Part shown: positions 16,213 to 24,500 of the stretch, one piece after another
Position numbering within the stretch: the first letter of the stretch is position 1
How the letters are laid out: each line of letters opens with the position of its first letter
Source: Lachnospiraceae bacterium
GTDB taxonomy: Bacteria > Bacillota > Clostridia > Lachnospirales > Lachnospiraceae
NCBI GenBank assembly: GCA_030527685.1
Contig: JAUNAG010000003.1
Coordinates: forward strand, 1 to 36,601
DNA: 36,601 nt
Direction: 5' to 3'
Notes under the pieces: model-generated
The model's input: the letters and a program-made list of their open reading frames with translations, nothing else
What the model was told of the DNA's origin: nothing
Databases searched by the model: none
Made by a program: the position numbers and the translations under genes

Positions 16213-18903
16213 TTGAAGCGTTATCTGAATGCTATGAAAAAATGGATTACTTTTCTGCTCGCAGAACTCAAAAAGGGGATGAAACTCATCCCCTTTTTTT
16301 CAATTTCTGCGGCAATTTCAGCTGCCGCTGTTCTTCTTGCGGCTGTTCTTTTCTGCACCTTTTCCAACGAGAGCACAATCCTTCCGAAAGCCAGAATCGG
16401 CATTGTTGTCACAGATCAGCAGCTCGTGCTTTCCGATGACGACGATTCCGGCACCGCTTCGGAAGAAGCTTTGAAGGACGCCTCTCCCGGCCTTATGACC
16501 GGACTGGCCGTTCAGCTCGCCGGATCAATGGAATCCGTCAATGCCCTCGGAGAGCTTTCTCTGATGAAAGTTGCCGAAGCCGAAGCTGCCCTTGCAGACG
16601 GTTCGGCTGATCTGGCTGTCTATCTCAGTCCTGAGACCTACGATGACATCAATACCGGTGTCAATACGCCTGTCTCAATCCGTATGAGTGAGGCTGCCGC
16701 TTCTCTGAAGCAGAACCTGTTCGCATCTCTGATTTCATCTGCCATGCGTATGCTCCGCTCAGTGGAAGCGGTTGTCTATTCTCCGGCTTCCGTCGAAGAG
16801 CAGTATCCTCTGGTATCGGACGCAGCGGCTGTCGGTGATGATCTCTTCAAGACCTGTCTGAAGATGATACTGGGCAGAACCTCTCTGTGGAATGAGATCT
16901 CGGTCTCTGCCTACGGTTCTCTGAGTATGCTGCAGTTCTATCTGACAACCGGCATTGTGCTTCTGCTGTTTCTGTTCGGACTTGGCTTTTCCTCATTCTA
17001 CACAGATTCCGAGAACACCGTGCTGCGTATGCTCGCCCGCACCGGCGTCGGCCGTGTTCCACTGTCTTTTGCAGTATATCTGGCCGTCTGCACATCCTGG
17101 CTCGCCTTTGAAAGCATCCTTGTGTTCCTGGTGCAGCTTGTATCGGGAGCCTATACACAGGTAAATGCAGCCGAAGCATTATCCGTTCACATCATCGCTC
17201 AGGCTGCTGCAGGCGCTCTTCTGCCGGCTCTGACCGGCACACTGCGGATGATCCCGGCTATGCTCTGCATCGCCCTTCTGCTGGCAGCTCTGCAGCATCT
17301 GACGGGCGTCTTTCTTCCGTCACAGGCGCGCGGCCTCTTCTGGCTTCTGCTTACAGTCTGCCTGTTTGTAATCGGTGGCGGTATTCTGCCGACAGCTTAT
17401 CTGCCGTCTGCCCTGCGCGGCGCAGCAGAACATCTGTCCCCCGTCATCCTGTGTCAGCGTCTTTTAGCCCCGGGACTGTTTCCGGACCGGGCTTCTGCCG
17501 CCGGTCTTTCAGTCTATCTCACGGTTCTCCTGATGACCTGTGTCCTGCTTCTGCCGGCTCTGCTGCAGCACGCACGGAACAGGGATGAACGCAGCATGCT
17601 GCTGTCTTCCGCCAAAGCCTCTGAAAAAGCACAGCCTGCTCAGACAGCTGCAGACCAGAACGCACTTCATGAGTCTCTGACGCTTTCCGGTACAAAGCAC
17701 AGAGCTTCCGGATTCCGTTCTCTCGGACTCCGTTTCCGTCTTCTGCTCCGCAGACAGCTTCGGAGACCGTCCTTCTTTGTGGTATCCGTCCTGGCTCTCT
17801 GCTTCCAGTTGTTCCTGGTGTCGATCGCTCTGCCTTATGCTGATAATACCGGCATCGGTCTGTACTGTGCAGACAGCACCCGCGCCAAAGCCGTAACGGA
17901 CATTCTCTTAACATCACCATCCTGCTATCGTTATACCGCTTATTCCTCAAGGGAAATGCTGGAGCAGGATGTTGCCTCCGGAAAACTCGATGCAGGTTTT
18001 GTTCTGGATGAACACCTCGATACGTTTGCAGAAACAGGCTCAATGGAGGGAAATGTCGATGTGATCTATTCCTCCTTCAGTACCAAGTATGCTTCAGCCG
18101 AGGAGGAAGTCTTTGCGGCTGTTCTGGACGTCACCATGTCCGATACCGTACACCGTCTGGCTGCAAAGGGAAGAATCTTCGCAGAAACATCCGGCGAGGC
18201 AGAAGCTGCTCTGCTTGACGTCTCAAAGCGTTATCTGGAAAGTGACGCACTGTTTTCTCTTCGATATGAGAATCCGGCGACCGGAGACGTTCTGGATGCG
18301 GATGAGCTGGCAGAGCTTTATAACGTGAATACAGCTATGACAGACGTCACGAACAGCACTTCAAATATGACTTCGGAAAATCCTGAGGAGCCTGCTGACG
18401 GTACAGCAGCAGGAGGAAAAACTGTCGCTGCAGATACCGCAGACAATGCTGCAGGAACTGCCGCTCTTGCAGAAATCATCCTGTTTGCAGCCGCACTCTT
18501 TTTCGCAGCTGCCCGATTCTCGGACACAGGCAGAAATTTCGCACAGGCGCTTCGCTCCCGCACACGTTTCCTCTGGTACTTCTCGGAGGCTCTGCTGCCG
18601 CAGCTGCTCTTCGGAACAGCTTTGCTTGCAGTTATGTACTGCAGCGGTCCGCTCCGTTCTCTGTCGCTCCTGCAGCTCTTTCTGGTGTGGTGCATCGGCG
18701 TTCCGCTGACCGCACTCTGGAGTGCCTGCTTTGCCTCTCTGTTTCACCGTGAGCAGCTTTATCTCTTCGCTGCAGCCTCTGTCCTGATTCTCGGCGCAGC
18801 ATTTGCCATGAGCACAGATTCAGCCGCCCTGCACATTCTGACACGCAGAATCGGGTGGCTGCGGGTACTGTTCCCGACAGCATGGACGAGCTTTGTACTT
18901 TAA
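16213..18903 (+). CDS. Tandem-fused ABC-2 type transporter permease
   Basis: A membrane protein of 896 residues that looks like two ABC-2 half-permeases joined head to tail. Each half starts with a transmembrane helix (about 24-48 and 515-538), then a large extracellular domain (about 50-235 and 540-745), then a block of about five helices (about 238-460 and 745-890). A cytoplasmic linker at about 460-505 is rich in Ala, Gln and Ser. ABC-2 permeases export drugs, peptides or envelope components; the cargo here is unknown. The start used is TTG at 16213 with AGGGAG upstream at a long spacing of about 12 bases; an ATG at codon 8 lacks a ribosome binding site. It is followed after 10 bases by its ATPase gene. 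Confidence 0.82.
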   Translation: MKRYLNAMKKWITFLLAELKKGMKLIPFFSISAAISAAAVLLAAVLFCTFSNESTILPKARIGIVVTDQQLVLSDDDDSGTASEEALKDASPGLMTGLAVQLAGSMESVNALGELSLMKVAEAEAALADGSADLAVYLSPETYDDINTGVNTPVSIRMSEAAASLKQNLFASLISSAMRMLRSVEAVVYSPASVEEQYPLVSDAAAVGDDLFKTCLKMILGRTSLWNEISVSAYGSLSMLQFYLTTGIVLLLFLFGLGFSSFYTDSENTVLRMLARTGVGRVPLSFAVYLAVCTSWLAFESILVFLVQLVSGAYTQVNAAEALSVHIIAQAAAGALLPALTGTLRMIPAMLCIALLLAALQHLTGVFLPSQARGLFWLLLTVCLFVIGGGILPTAYLPSALRGAAEHLSPVILCQRLLAPGLFPDRASAAGLSVYLTVLLMTCVLLLPALLQHARNRDERSMLLSSAKASEKAQPAQTAADQNALHESLTLSGTKHRASGFRSLGLRFRLLLRRQLRRPSFFVVSVLALCFQLFLVSIALPYADNTGIGLYCADSTRAKAVTDILLTSPSCYRYTAYSSREMLEQDVASGKLDAGFVLDEHLDTFAETGSMEGNVDVIYSSFSTKYASAEEEVFAAVLDVTMSDTVHRLAAKGRIFAETSGEAEAALLDVSKRYLESDALFSLRYENPATGDVLDADELAELYNVNTAMTDVTNSTSNMTSENPEEPADGTAAGGKTVAADTADNAAGTAALAEIILFAAALFFAAARFSDTGRNFAQALRSRTRFLWYFSEALLPQLLFGTALLAVMYCSGPLRSLSLLQLFLVWCIGVPLTALWSACFASLFHREQLYLFAAASVLILGAAFAMSTDSAALHILTRRIGWLRVLFPTAWTSFVL

Positions 18904-18913
18904 GGAGTTTTAT

Positions 18914-19585
18914 ATGGATCAGACATACAGAATTGAACACGTCTCCAGATTCTACGGAAAGAAAGAAGTGCTGAAGGACATCACTTTCACGGTTTCCTCC
19001 GGAGAATGTGTCGGAATTGCCGGCAGAAACGGCATCGGAAAAAGTACGCTCTTCCGGATTCTGGCCGGACTGGATCAGCCGCAGGGCGGTTCCCTGATCT
19101 GCTTCGGACAGGATCTGCGAAAGAAACCGTCCGGTTTCGGACAGCTGACCGGCTATGTACCGCAGACCAATCCTCTTCTGGAAGAGCTCTCTGTGCGCGA
19201 CAATCTGCAGCTCTGGAAGGGAGAAAAAGTTACAGGCACAGAACCTGAGCTGCAGGCTCTGCAGCTGCAGGAACTGCTTCCGCAGAAGGTGTCCCGCCTT
19301 TCCGGCGGTATGAAACGCCGTCTTGCCATCGCCTGTGCGATCTCCGGAAAGCCTCCTGTCCTGCTGATGGACGAACCCACCTCCGCCCTTGATCTGTATC
19401 ACCGCCGGATCATCTACGACTATCTGGACGCCTACAGAAAGGCCGGCGGACTTGTCATCCTCTCCACCCATGACATGGAGGAGATGGAGCTCTGTGACCG
19501 TCTTCTGCTTCTGGAGGACGGCTGCCTCGAAGAGGTCCTTCCGGATGAAGCAGCCGCAAGAATCTGCAGGATTCCGACTGCCTGA
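18914..19585 (+). CDS. ABC transporter ATP-binding protein
   Basis: A cytoplasmic ATPase of 223 residues that powers the preceding ABC-2 permease. All nucleotide-binding motifs are present: Walker A GRNGIGKST (near residue 37), Q-loop region GYVPQTNPLLEE, signature LSGGMKRRLAIA, Walker B VLLMDEPTSALD, and the switch His in STHD. The ATG at 18914 follows AAGGAG at good spacing, 10 bases after the permease stop; the open frame back to 18893 is an overlap without a ribosome binding site. It is a single-domain ATPase, so two copies should pair with one fused permease. Confidence 0.93.
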   Translation: MDQTYRIEHVSRFYGKKEVLKDITFTVSSGECVGIAGRNGIGKSTLFRILAGLDQPQGGSLICFGQDLRKKPSGFGQLTGYVPQTNPLLEELSVRDNLQLWKGEKVTGTEPELQALQLQELLPQKVSRLSGGMKRRLAIACAISGKPPVLLMDEPTSALDLYHRRIIYDYLDAYRKAGGLVILSTHDMEEMELCDRLLLLEDGCLEEVLPDEAAARICRIPTA

Positions 19586-19644
19586 AACAAACGTTTGACA
19601 ATCTTTTTTACTGCGCATCATAAATGATGCATCTTCTTTCAGAC

Positions 19645-19682
19645 ACACAAAAAAGACGCCCAAAGGGCGTCTTTTTTTGTGT
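19645..19682. terminator. Bidirectional terminator between the ABC unit and moaC
   Basis: ACACAAAAAAGACGCCC (19645-19661) pairs with GGGCGTCTTTTTT-GTGT (19665-19682) over a 3-base loop, giving T-runs on both strands between convergent genes. Confidence 0.9.
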
Positions 19683-19760
19683 CCATAACTGAATTCATAT
19701 CCAGGATCACGTAATCTGCATATGATTTCAAAACATTTTAAAAAGCATCGCGAAGTGAAA

Positions 19761-20249
19761 TCAGAAATGAAAATCTCCCGATTTTCCTCCTGTCTTTTCC
19801 GCAAGATGAATCTCTTCGATCACCATTCGTTTATCGATGGCCTTGCACATATCATAGATTGTAAGAAGCGCAACAGATACACCTGTCAGTGCTTCCATCT
19901 CCACACCGGTTTTACCGTGGTTGCGAACGACACAGGTCGCCTCGATGTAGCCTTTCTCAGGCACCTCCTTGAGATCAATCCTGCAGCTGTCCAAAGGCAG
20001 AAGGTGGCAGAGCGGGATCAGCTCTGCTGTGCGCTTGACAGCCATAATACCTGCCACTCTCGCAACACCGAGCACATCTCCCTTTTTTACCGTTCCGGCC
20101 ATGACTGCTTCCATCGCCTCCGGGCTGACACGGATTCTGCCGACTGCTTCCGCACGGCGTTCCGTAACCTGCTTATCGGAGACATCCACCATAATGGCAT
20201 CTCCTGCTTCGTCAAAGTGGGTCAGTTTCTGTACCTGTTCTTCTGCCAT
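19761..20249 (-). CDS. moaC: Cyclic pyranopterin monophosphate synthase (MoaC)
   Basis: A cytoplasmic enzyme of 162 residues in the first stage of molybdenum cofactor synthesis, working after the radical enzyme MoaA. Family motifs are present in order: [14 protein letters not shown] near the N-terminus, [19 protein letters not shown], the IPLCHLLPL stretch with the conserved Cys-His, [13 protein letters not shown], and the [12 protein letters not shown] stretch with the catalytic Asp and Lys. It is the last gene of a unit with deoC (39 bases upstream) and the acyl carrier protein gene. No moaA is in the window. Its job here is presumably to supply cofactor to the XdhD-type hydroxylase. Confidence 0.96.
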   Translation of the reverse strand: MAEEQVQKLTHFDEAGDAIMVDVSDKQVTERRAEAVGRIRVSPEAMEAVMAGTVKKGDVLGVARVAGIMAVKRTAELIPLCHLLPLDSCRIDLKEVPEKGYIEATCVVRNHGKTGVEMEALTGVSVALLTIYDMCKAIDKRMVIEEIHLAEKTGGKSGDFHF

Positions 20250-20288
20250 TGCCGTTCACCCTCTATGAAATCAACTTAAGAGATCTGC

Positions 20289-20945
20289 TTAAGCCTCCAG
20301 CTCCTTAGCGAGCTTTACAACACGGCTGGTGCCGAGTCTCTGTGCGCCGAGCTCAAGGAACTTCTCTGCATCCTCAAGAGTCTTGATTCCGCCGGAAGCC
20401 TTCATCTTTACATTCGGTCCGACATGCTTTGCGAAAAGAGCGATGTCTTCGAATGTAGCGCCGCCTGTACCGAAGCCTGTAGAGGTCTTGATGAAATCTG
20501 CCTTTGCGTTTGTAACGCATTCGCAGAGACGGATCTTCTCTTCATCTGTCAGGAAGCAGGTCTCGATGATGACCTTCAGGATCTTATCGCCGACAGCTTC
20601 CTTAACAGCTGCGATTTCTGCTTCCACTTCATCAAAACGGCCGTCTTTTACCCAGCCGATGTTGATGACCATATCTACTTCGTCTGCGCCGTTTGCGACA
20701 GCATCGGAAGCCATGAAAACCTTGGCAGCCTGTGTGTCATAGCCGTTCGGGAAGCCAATGACTGTGCAGACCTGCATCTTGTCACCGACATATTCCTTTG
20801 CCTGCTTCACATAGGAAGCCGGGATGCAGACAGAAGCTGTGCTGTACTTGATGGCATCGTCACAGATTGTGCGGATATCATCCCAGGTAGCTGTCTGCGC
20901 AAGAAGTGTATGATCTACGTGTGAAAGAATTTCTGAAATATTCAT
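20289..20945 (-). CDS. deoC: Deoxyribose-phosphate aldolase
   Basis: A class I (Schiff base) aldolase of 218 residues that splits 2-deoxyribose 5-phosphate into glyceraldehyde 3-phosphate and acetaldehyde in deoxynucleoside breakdown. The Schiff-base lysine is K153 in [10 protein letters not shown]; the proton-relay lysine is K182 in [10 protein letters not shown], and the conserved Asp lies in EVDMVINIG. Length is standard. It lies between moaC and the acyl carrier protein gene on the same strand. A link with purine deoxynucleoside use fits the neighbouring purine cluster, as the sugar part would be handled here; that is inference. Confidence 0.96.
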   Translation of the reverse strand: MNISEILSHVDHTLLAQTATWDDIRTICDDAIKYSTASVCIPASYVKQAKEYVGDKMQVCTVIGFPNGYDTQAAKVFMASDAVANGADEVDMVINIGWVKDGRFDEVEAEIAAVKEAVGDKILKVIIETCFLTDEEKIRLCECVTNAKADFIKTSTGFGTGGATFEDIALFAKHVGPNVKMKASGGIKTLEDAEKFLELGAQRLGTSRVVKLAKELEA

Positions 20946-20971
20946 TGCTGTCTCACTCTCTTTCGTTTGCT

Positions 20972-21193
20972 TTACTGAAGGCTCTCAACCAGCTCTGCAA
21001 TTGCTTCTGCAGAATTGAAATTCTCCGGAATCATGTCCTCCATACCGATTTCGATATCAAAAGCATGGTTCAGTTCATTGACAAGTGTAATGACATCCAG
21101 TGAATTCAGGATGCCTGCATCGATCAGTTCATCCTCAGCTGCATAGTCAACTCCTGCTCTGATTCCTTCCAGAATGCTGATAATCTTATCCAA
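20972..21193 (-). CDS. Stand-alone acyl carrier protein (DltC-like)
   Basis: An acidic carrier protein of 73 residues. The phosphopantetheine attachment Ser is S31 in [14 protein letters not shown]. The size and the NSLD form resemble D-alanyl carrier protein DltC and other stand-alone carriers more than the fatty acid ACP (DSLD). The start codon is TTG with AGGAGG 10 bases upstream; no better start exists in frame. No acyl ligase, ketosynthase or dlt gene is nearby, and its neighbours deoC and moaC give no hint of its load. It is first in the minus-strand unit with deoC and moaC. Confidence 0.85.
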   Translation of the reverse strand: MDKIISILEGIRAGVDYAAEDELIDAGILNSLDVITLVNELNHAFDIEIGMEDMIPENFNSAEAIAELVESLQ

Positions 21194-21283
21194 AATTAAA
21201 ACTCCTCCTGTAATTCAGTTTATTCGCTGTTATAACTTGCAATACTCGCGAAACAGTCTGCATGACTCACAGACTTTTACAAA

Positions 21284-21312
21284 ATTGTAACACATTTTAA
21301 AGTATTGTAACA
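21284..21312. repeat. Direct repeat upstream of the acyl carrier protein gene
   Basis: ATTGTAACA occurs at 21284-21292 and 21304-21312, spaced 20 bases start to start (about two helical turns). On the minus strand the copies overlap possible -35/-10 elements (TTACAA, TACAAT). Apart from these and the terminator at 21418 the 328-base gap 21194-21521 shows no gene; an imperfect hairpin lies at about 21383-21417. Confidence 0.45.
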
Positions 21313-21417
21313 GTCCCTAATTTCCAGCCCATTTTGGGGCATATTCCTATCGTGCGAGCACAAAGCTTTGCGGAACATTTTTATATCCCGGGAATTTCAA
21401 AAAATTTCCCCGGATAT

Positions 21418-21449
21418 AAAAACCGGTGCGCGATTTTTCGCACACCGGT
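21418..21449 (-). terminator. Terminator after ridA, end of the ygeY unit
   Basis: ACCGGTGCGCGA (21422-21433) pairs with TCGCACACCGGT (21438-21449) with one C-A mismatch and a 4-base loop; on the minus strand it is followed by TTTTTATAT. It separates the purine cluster from the acyl carrier protein unit. Confidence 0.8.
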
Positions 21450-21521
21450 CACTCTTCTTCTCTTCACCTGTTTTCAGATTCAAAAGCAATGCTTTTCTGA
21501 AATTCCGTCTCAGGCTGCGTC

Positions 21522-21902
21522 TCAGACGACTGCAACAACCTCGATCTCAACACGTGCATCCTTCGGGATTGCAGCTACCTGGAAAGCAGCTCTTGCCGGA
21601 TACGGAGCCTCGAAGAACTCTGCGTAGACGCCGTTCATAGCGCCGAAATCAGCGATGTCCTTCAGAAGAACTGTTGTCTTTACGACATTGCTCATGTCTG
21701 CGCCTGCTTCCTTCAGGATGTTGCGGATATTGGTCAGAGACTGTCTTGTCTGGCTTTCAATATCTTCGCCTGCAAATGCGCCGGTAGCCGGATCAATCGG
21801 AAGCTGTCCGGATACATAGATTGTATTGCCGGCCTTGACTGCCTGAGAATACGGTCCGATTGCTGCAGGTGCATTTTCAGTATGAATTGCTGTTTTGCTC
21901 AT
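21522..21902 (-). CDS. ridA: RidA-family enamine/imine deaminase
   Basis: A cytoplasmic protein of 126 residues that hydrolyses reactive enamines such as 2-aminoacrylate to a keto acid and ammonia. It has the family pattern: [19 protein letters not shown] near the N-terminus, and the catalytic Arg (R104) in [13 protein letters not shown] with the conserved Glu in VEIEVVA. It lies 43 bases after hyuA at the end of the purine cluster. The match with dpaL is telling, because diaminopropionate ammonia-lyase releases aminoacrylate; RidA would protect PLP enzymes and complete the deamination. Confidence 0.95.
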   Translation of the reverse strand: MSKTAIHTENAPAAIGPYSQAVKAGNTIYVSGQLPIDPATGAFAGEDIESQTRQSLTNIRNILKEAGADMSNVVKTTVLLKDIADFGAMNGVYAEFFEAPYPARAAFQVAAIPKDARVEIEVVAVV

Positions 21903-21945
21903 CTTTTCAATTCCTCCAAAATCAATTTATTCAGCGTGACCAGTG

Positions 21946-23292
21946 TCAGCGCTTTACATAGGTGCCTGGATGCTCAGCTGTCGGTACACCGTCATGTGCG
22001 GCAAGCACGCCGTTGACATAGACGAAACGCGCGCGTCCGGATACTTCCATACCCTCAAACGGCGTATAATCGACATTCTGTGTCATCTCAGAAGCACGAA
22101 TGACCCACTTTACGTTCGGATCCCAGACTGTTACGTCCGCATCAGATCCTTCGAGCAGAGCGCCCTTCTGTGGATACATGCCGTAAAGCTTAGCCGGATT
22201 GGAGCTCATCAGACGGCAGTATGCATTCGGATCCAGATCGTCTCCGAAGATATGCATCATCATCACCGGTCTGTGCTCAATTCCCGGAGCGCCGTTCGGA
22301 ATCTTTGTAAAGTTTCCGATACCTGCCTTCTTCTGCGTCTCATAATTGAAACTGCAGTGGTCTGTAGCGATCGTATCCACTTCTCCTGTCAGAACCGCAA
22401 GCTTCAGCGCTTCGATATCCGCTTTCTTGCGAAGCGGAGGGCTGCAGACATATTTCGCACCCTCGAAGCCTTCTTTGCTGTAGTTGCTGTCATCCAGCAG
22501 CAGATACTGTGGGCAGGTCTCGATATACACGGTCTGACCATGTGCTCTTGCCTCTCGGATCTCCTCCAGTCCGAGCTTTGTGGAAAGGTGTACCACATTG
22601 ATCGGCATATCGGCAAGCTTGCCGAGGTAGCAGAAACGGTTGACTGCTTCTGCCTCTACCTCTGCCGGACGGCTCAGCGGATGCGCTGAGGGCTCTGTAT
22701 GGCCTTCTGCGAGCTCTTTCTGCTGCAGCTCTGTTACCAGGCCGCCGTTCTCGCAGTGGCATCCCAGAATGCCTCCAAACGGACGGATTGCATCCAGAAT
22801 CTCCAGAATTTCCGCATCAGATACAGCTGTGTCATAAGCCATATAGACCTTGAAGGATGTGACTCCGGCTTCACGAAGTGCCGGAAGATCCTTCTTTGTC
22901 TGCTCGTTCCAGTCACAGATCGCCATGTGAAAGGCAACATTGGTATGCGACTTGCCTTCCGCCTTTTTCTGCCAGGTTTGCAGTGCATTCAGCACTGTAT
23001 CACCCTTGTACTGTGTCGCAAAGTCCACAACGCAGGTTGTGCCGCCTGCTGCTGCGGCAGCTGTTCCCGACTCGAAATCGTCCGCTGTCACAGTACCTGC
23101 AACCTCAAGATCCAGATGTGTATGTCCGTCAATAAATCCCGGATAAACATAGCAGCCGGAAGCATCGACGACTTCATCGTCCGGTCCCGGAACGATCTCA
23201 CCGATCTTCACGATTTTTCCGTTCTCCATGGCCAGGGAAGTCTGCTTTTTTCCGTTCGGCGTTACCAGAACACCATTCTGAATAATAATCAT
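21946..23292 (-). CDS. hyuA: D-hydantoinase/dihydropyrimidinase-type ring-opening amidohydrolase
   Basis: A cytoplasmic cyclic amidohydrolase of 448 residues that opens hydantoin-, dihydropyrimidine- or related rings. All binuclear metal ligands are visible: H57 and H59 in GHTHLD, the Lys to be carboxylated K148 in SFKVYMAYD, H179 in GCHCENGG, H235 in VVHLST, and D311 in ATDHCSF. It belongs to the set ygeW-ygeY-ssnA-hyuA-ygfK-xdhD that accompanies anaerobic purine/urate breakdown, and here probably opens a ring derived from the purine. The start at 23292 has GGGGTGAT just upstream. Exact substrate not known. Confidence 0.93.
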   Translation of the reverse strand: MIIIQNGVLVTPNGKKQTSLAMENGKIVKIGEIVPGPDDEVVDASGCYVYPGFIDGHTHLDLEVAGTVTADDFESGTAAAAAGGTTCVVDFATQYKGDTVLNALQTWQKKAEGKSHTNVAFHMAICDWNEQTKKDLPALREAGVTSFKVYMAYDTAVSDAEILEILDAIRPFGGILGCHCENGGLVTELQQKELAEGHTEPSAHPLSRPAEVEAEAVNRFCYLGKLADMPINVVHLSTKLGLEEIREARAHGQTVYIETCPQYLLLDDSNYSKEGFEGAKYVCSPPLRKKADIEALKLAVLTGEVDTIATDHCSFNYETQKKAGIGNFTKIPNGAPGIEHRPVMMMHIFGDDLDPNAYCRLMSSNPAKLYGMYPQKGALLEGSDADVTVWDPNVKWVIRASEMTQNVDYTPFEGMEVSGRARFVYVNGVLAAHDGVPTAEHPGTYVKR

Positions 23293-23372
23293 CCGATCAC
23301 CCCTTTTCGGTCTTCATTATACTACGAACTGATGAAAATGTCGTGTGCAGCGACCAGTTACGGAAATTATGA

Positions 23373-24317
23373 TCAGATATGAATTCTCGTTCCTGTCTTG
23401 CCGTGGATACCGTCTCTCGCCTTCTCAAGAAGTGTAATCAGAGCAGTCCTGCCCTCGCCGGATTTGGCAAATTCAAGAGCAGCCTCTACCTTCGGAAGCA
23501 TGGATCCCGGAGCAAATTCACCTGCCTCAATATAAGTCTGTGCCTTCTCCGGTGTCAGCTCATCCAGCCATTCCTGATCCGGCTTTCCGAAATGAACCGC
23601 GACCTTTTCAACCGCAGTCAGGATAATCAGAATATCTGCGTCAAGCTGCTCTGCGAGCTTTGCTGCAGCAAAGTCCTTGTCGATAACAGCAGCTGCGCCC
23701 TTCAGGTGGTGACCCTCTGTGCGGAACACCGGGATTCCGCCGCCGCCGCAGGCAACGACGATCAGACCTGCATCAATCATGGATTTGACTGTGCCGAGCT
23801 CTACGATACCGACCGGTCTCGGAGAAGCAACCACACGTCTCCAGCCTCTGTTGGCATCTTCCATGATGTCATAGCCTCTGGTTTCCACCAGCTTATCGGC
23901 CTCTTCCTTTGTCATGAAGGCGCCGATCGGCTTTGTCGGATGCTTGAATGCCGGATCCTCCGGATCGACCTCAACCTGTGTCAGAACGGTTGCGACGCCC
24001 TTCTCGATTCCACGGTCCAGCATCTCCTCGCGAAGTGCGTTCTGGAGATCGTAGCCGATGTAGCCCTGACTCATGGCAACACAGACGGAAAGCGGAACCT
24101 GGATATACTTTTCAGGATTCGAACGGACGAGCTCTGTCATCGCGTTCTGAATCATACCAACCTGCGGACCATTTCCATGTGCAATGACAACTTCGTGTCC
24201 CTGTTCAATCAGATCCACGATTGCCTTTGCAGTAGCTTTTACAGCAATCATCTGCTCCGGGAGATTCTTACCAAGTGCATTTCCACCAAGAGCGATGACA
24301 ATCTTTTTCTTTTCCAT
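23373..24317 (-). CDS. arcC: Carbamate kinase
   Basis: A cytoplasmic kinase of 314 residues (standard length) that makes ATP from carbamoyl phosphate and ADP. Motifs: IVIALGGNALG at the N-terminus, AHGNGPQVGM, the GWRRVVASPRPVGIVE stretch and ACGGGGIPV, all typical of ArcC/YqeA. It follows ygeW with a terminator-like hairpin between them, and precedes hyuA. Together with the YgeW carbamoyltransferase it would harvest the carbamoyl group from purine ring breakdown as ATP. Confidence 0.96.
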   Translation of the reverse strand: MEKKKIVIALGGNALGKNLPEQMIAVKATAKAIVDLIEQGHEVVIAHGNGPQVGMIQNAMTELVRSNPEKYIQVPLSVCVAMSQGYIGYDLQNALREEMLDRGIEKGVATVLTQVEVDPEDPAFKHPTKPIGAFMTKEEADKLVETRGYDIMEDANRGWRRVVASPRPVGIVELGTVKSMIDAGLIVVACGGGGIPVFRTEGHHLKGAAAVIDKDFAAAKLAEQLDADILIILTAVEKVAVHFGKPDQEWLDELTPEKAQTYIEAGEFAPGSMLPKVEAALEFAKSGEGRTALITLLEKARDGIHGKTGTRIHI

Positions 24318-24345
24318 ATCCTTTTCCTGTCACCTTTCTGAAATG

Positions 24346-24402
24346 AAAAGGCTGCCGTACATCTGCTCTGAGATTTCTCCAGAAGGGGGATGTGCGGCAG
24401 CC
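24346..24402 (-). terminator. Intra-operon terminator between ygeW and arcC
   Basis: GGCTGCCGTACATC (24350-24363) pairs with GATGTGCGGCAGCC (24389-24402) with one A-G mismatch; on the minus strand TTTT follows. It lies only about 30 bases before the arcC start codon and should lower expression of arcC, hyuA and ridA. Confidence 0.65.
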
Positions 24403-24439
24403 GTCACCTAAGCTATCGTATGAACTAATGATCCACAGT

Positions 24440-24486
24440 ACTGCACGGTGTCACGGCATCATCCGATGCCCTTCTTCACCTGCAGT
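24440..24486. repeat. Nested inverted repeat after ygeW
   Basis: An inner perfect stem GGCATC/GATGCC (24455-24460 with 24465-24470) lies inside an outer stem ACTGCACGGTG/CACCTGCAGT (24440-24450 with 24477-24486, one bulge). It stands between the ygeW stop codon and the terminator at 24346 and may protect the ygeW message 3' end. Confidence 0.5.
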
Positions 24487-24500
24487 GCATTTTATGCAAT

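Noticed and set aside
18632..19804. 390-residue open frame on the minus strand across the ABC ATPase and terminator
   Set aside because: It runs through an intrinsic terminator and over two well supported plus-strand genes.
23379..24341. 320-residue open frame on the plus strand opposite arcC
   Set aside because: Complete overlap with a clear carbamate kinase gene; sequence is not protein-like.
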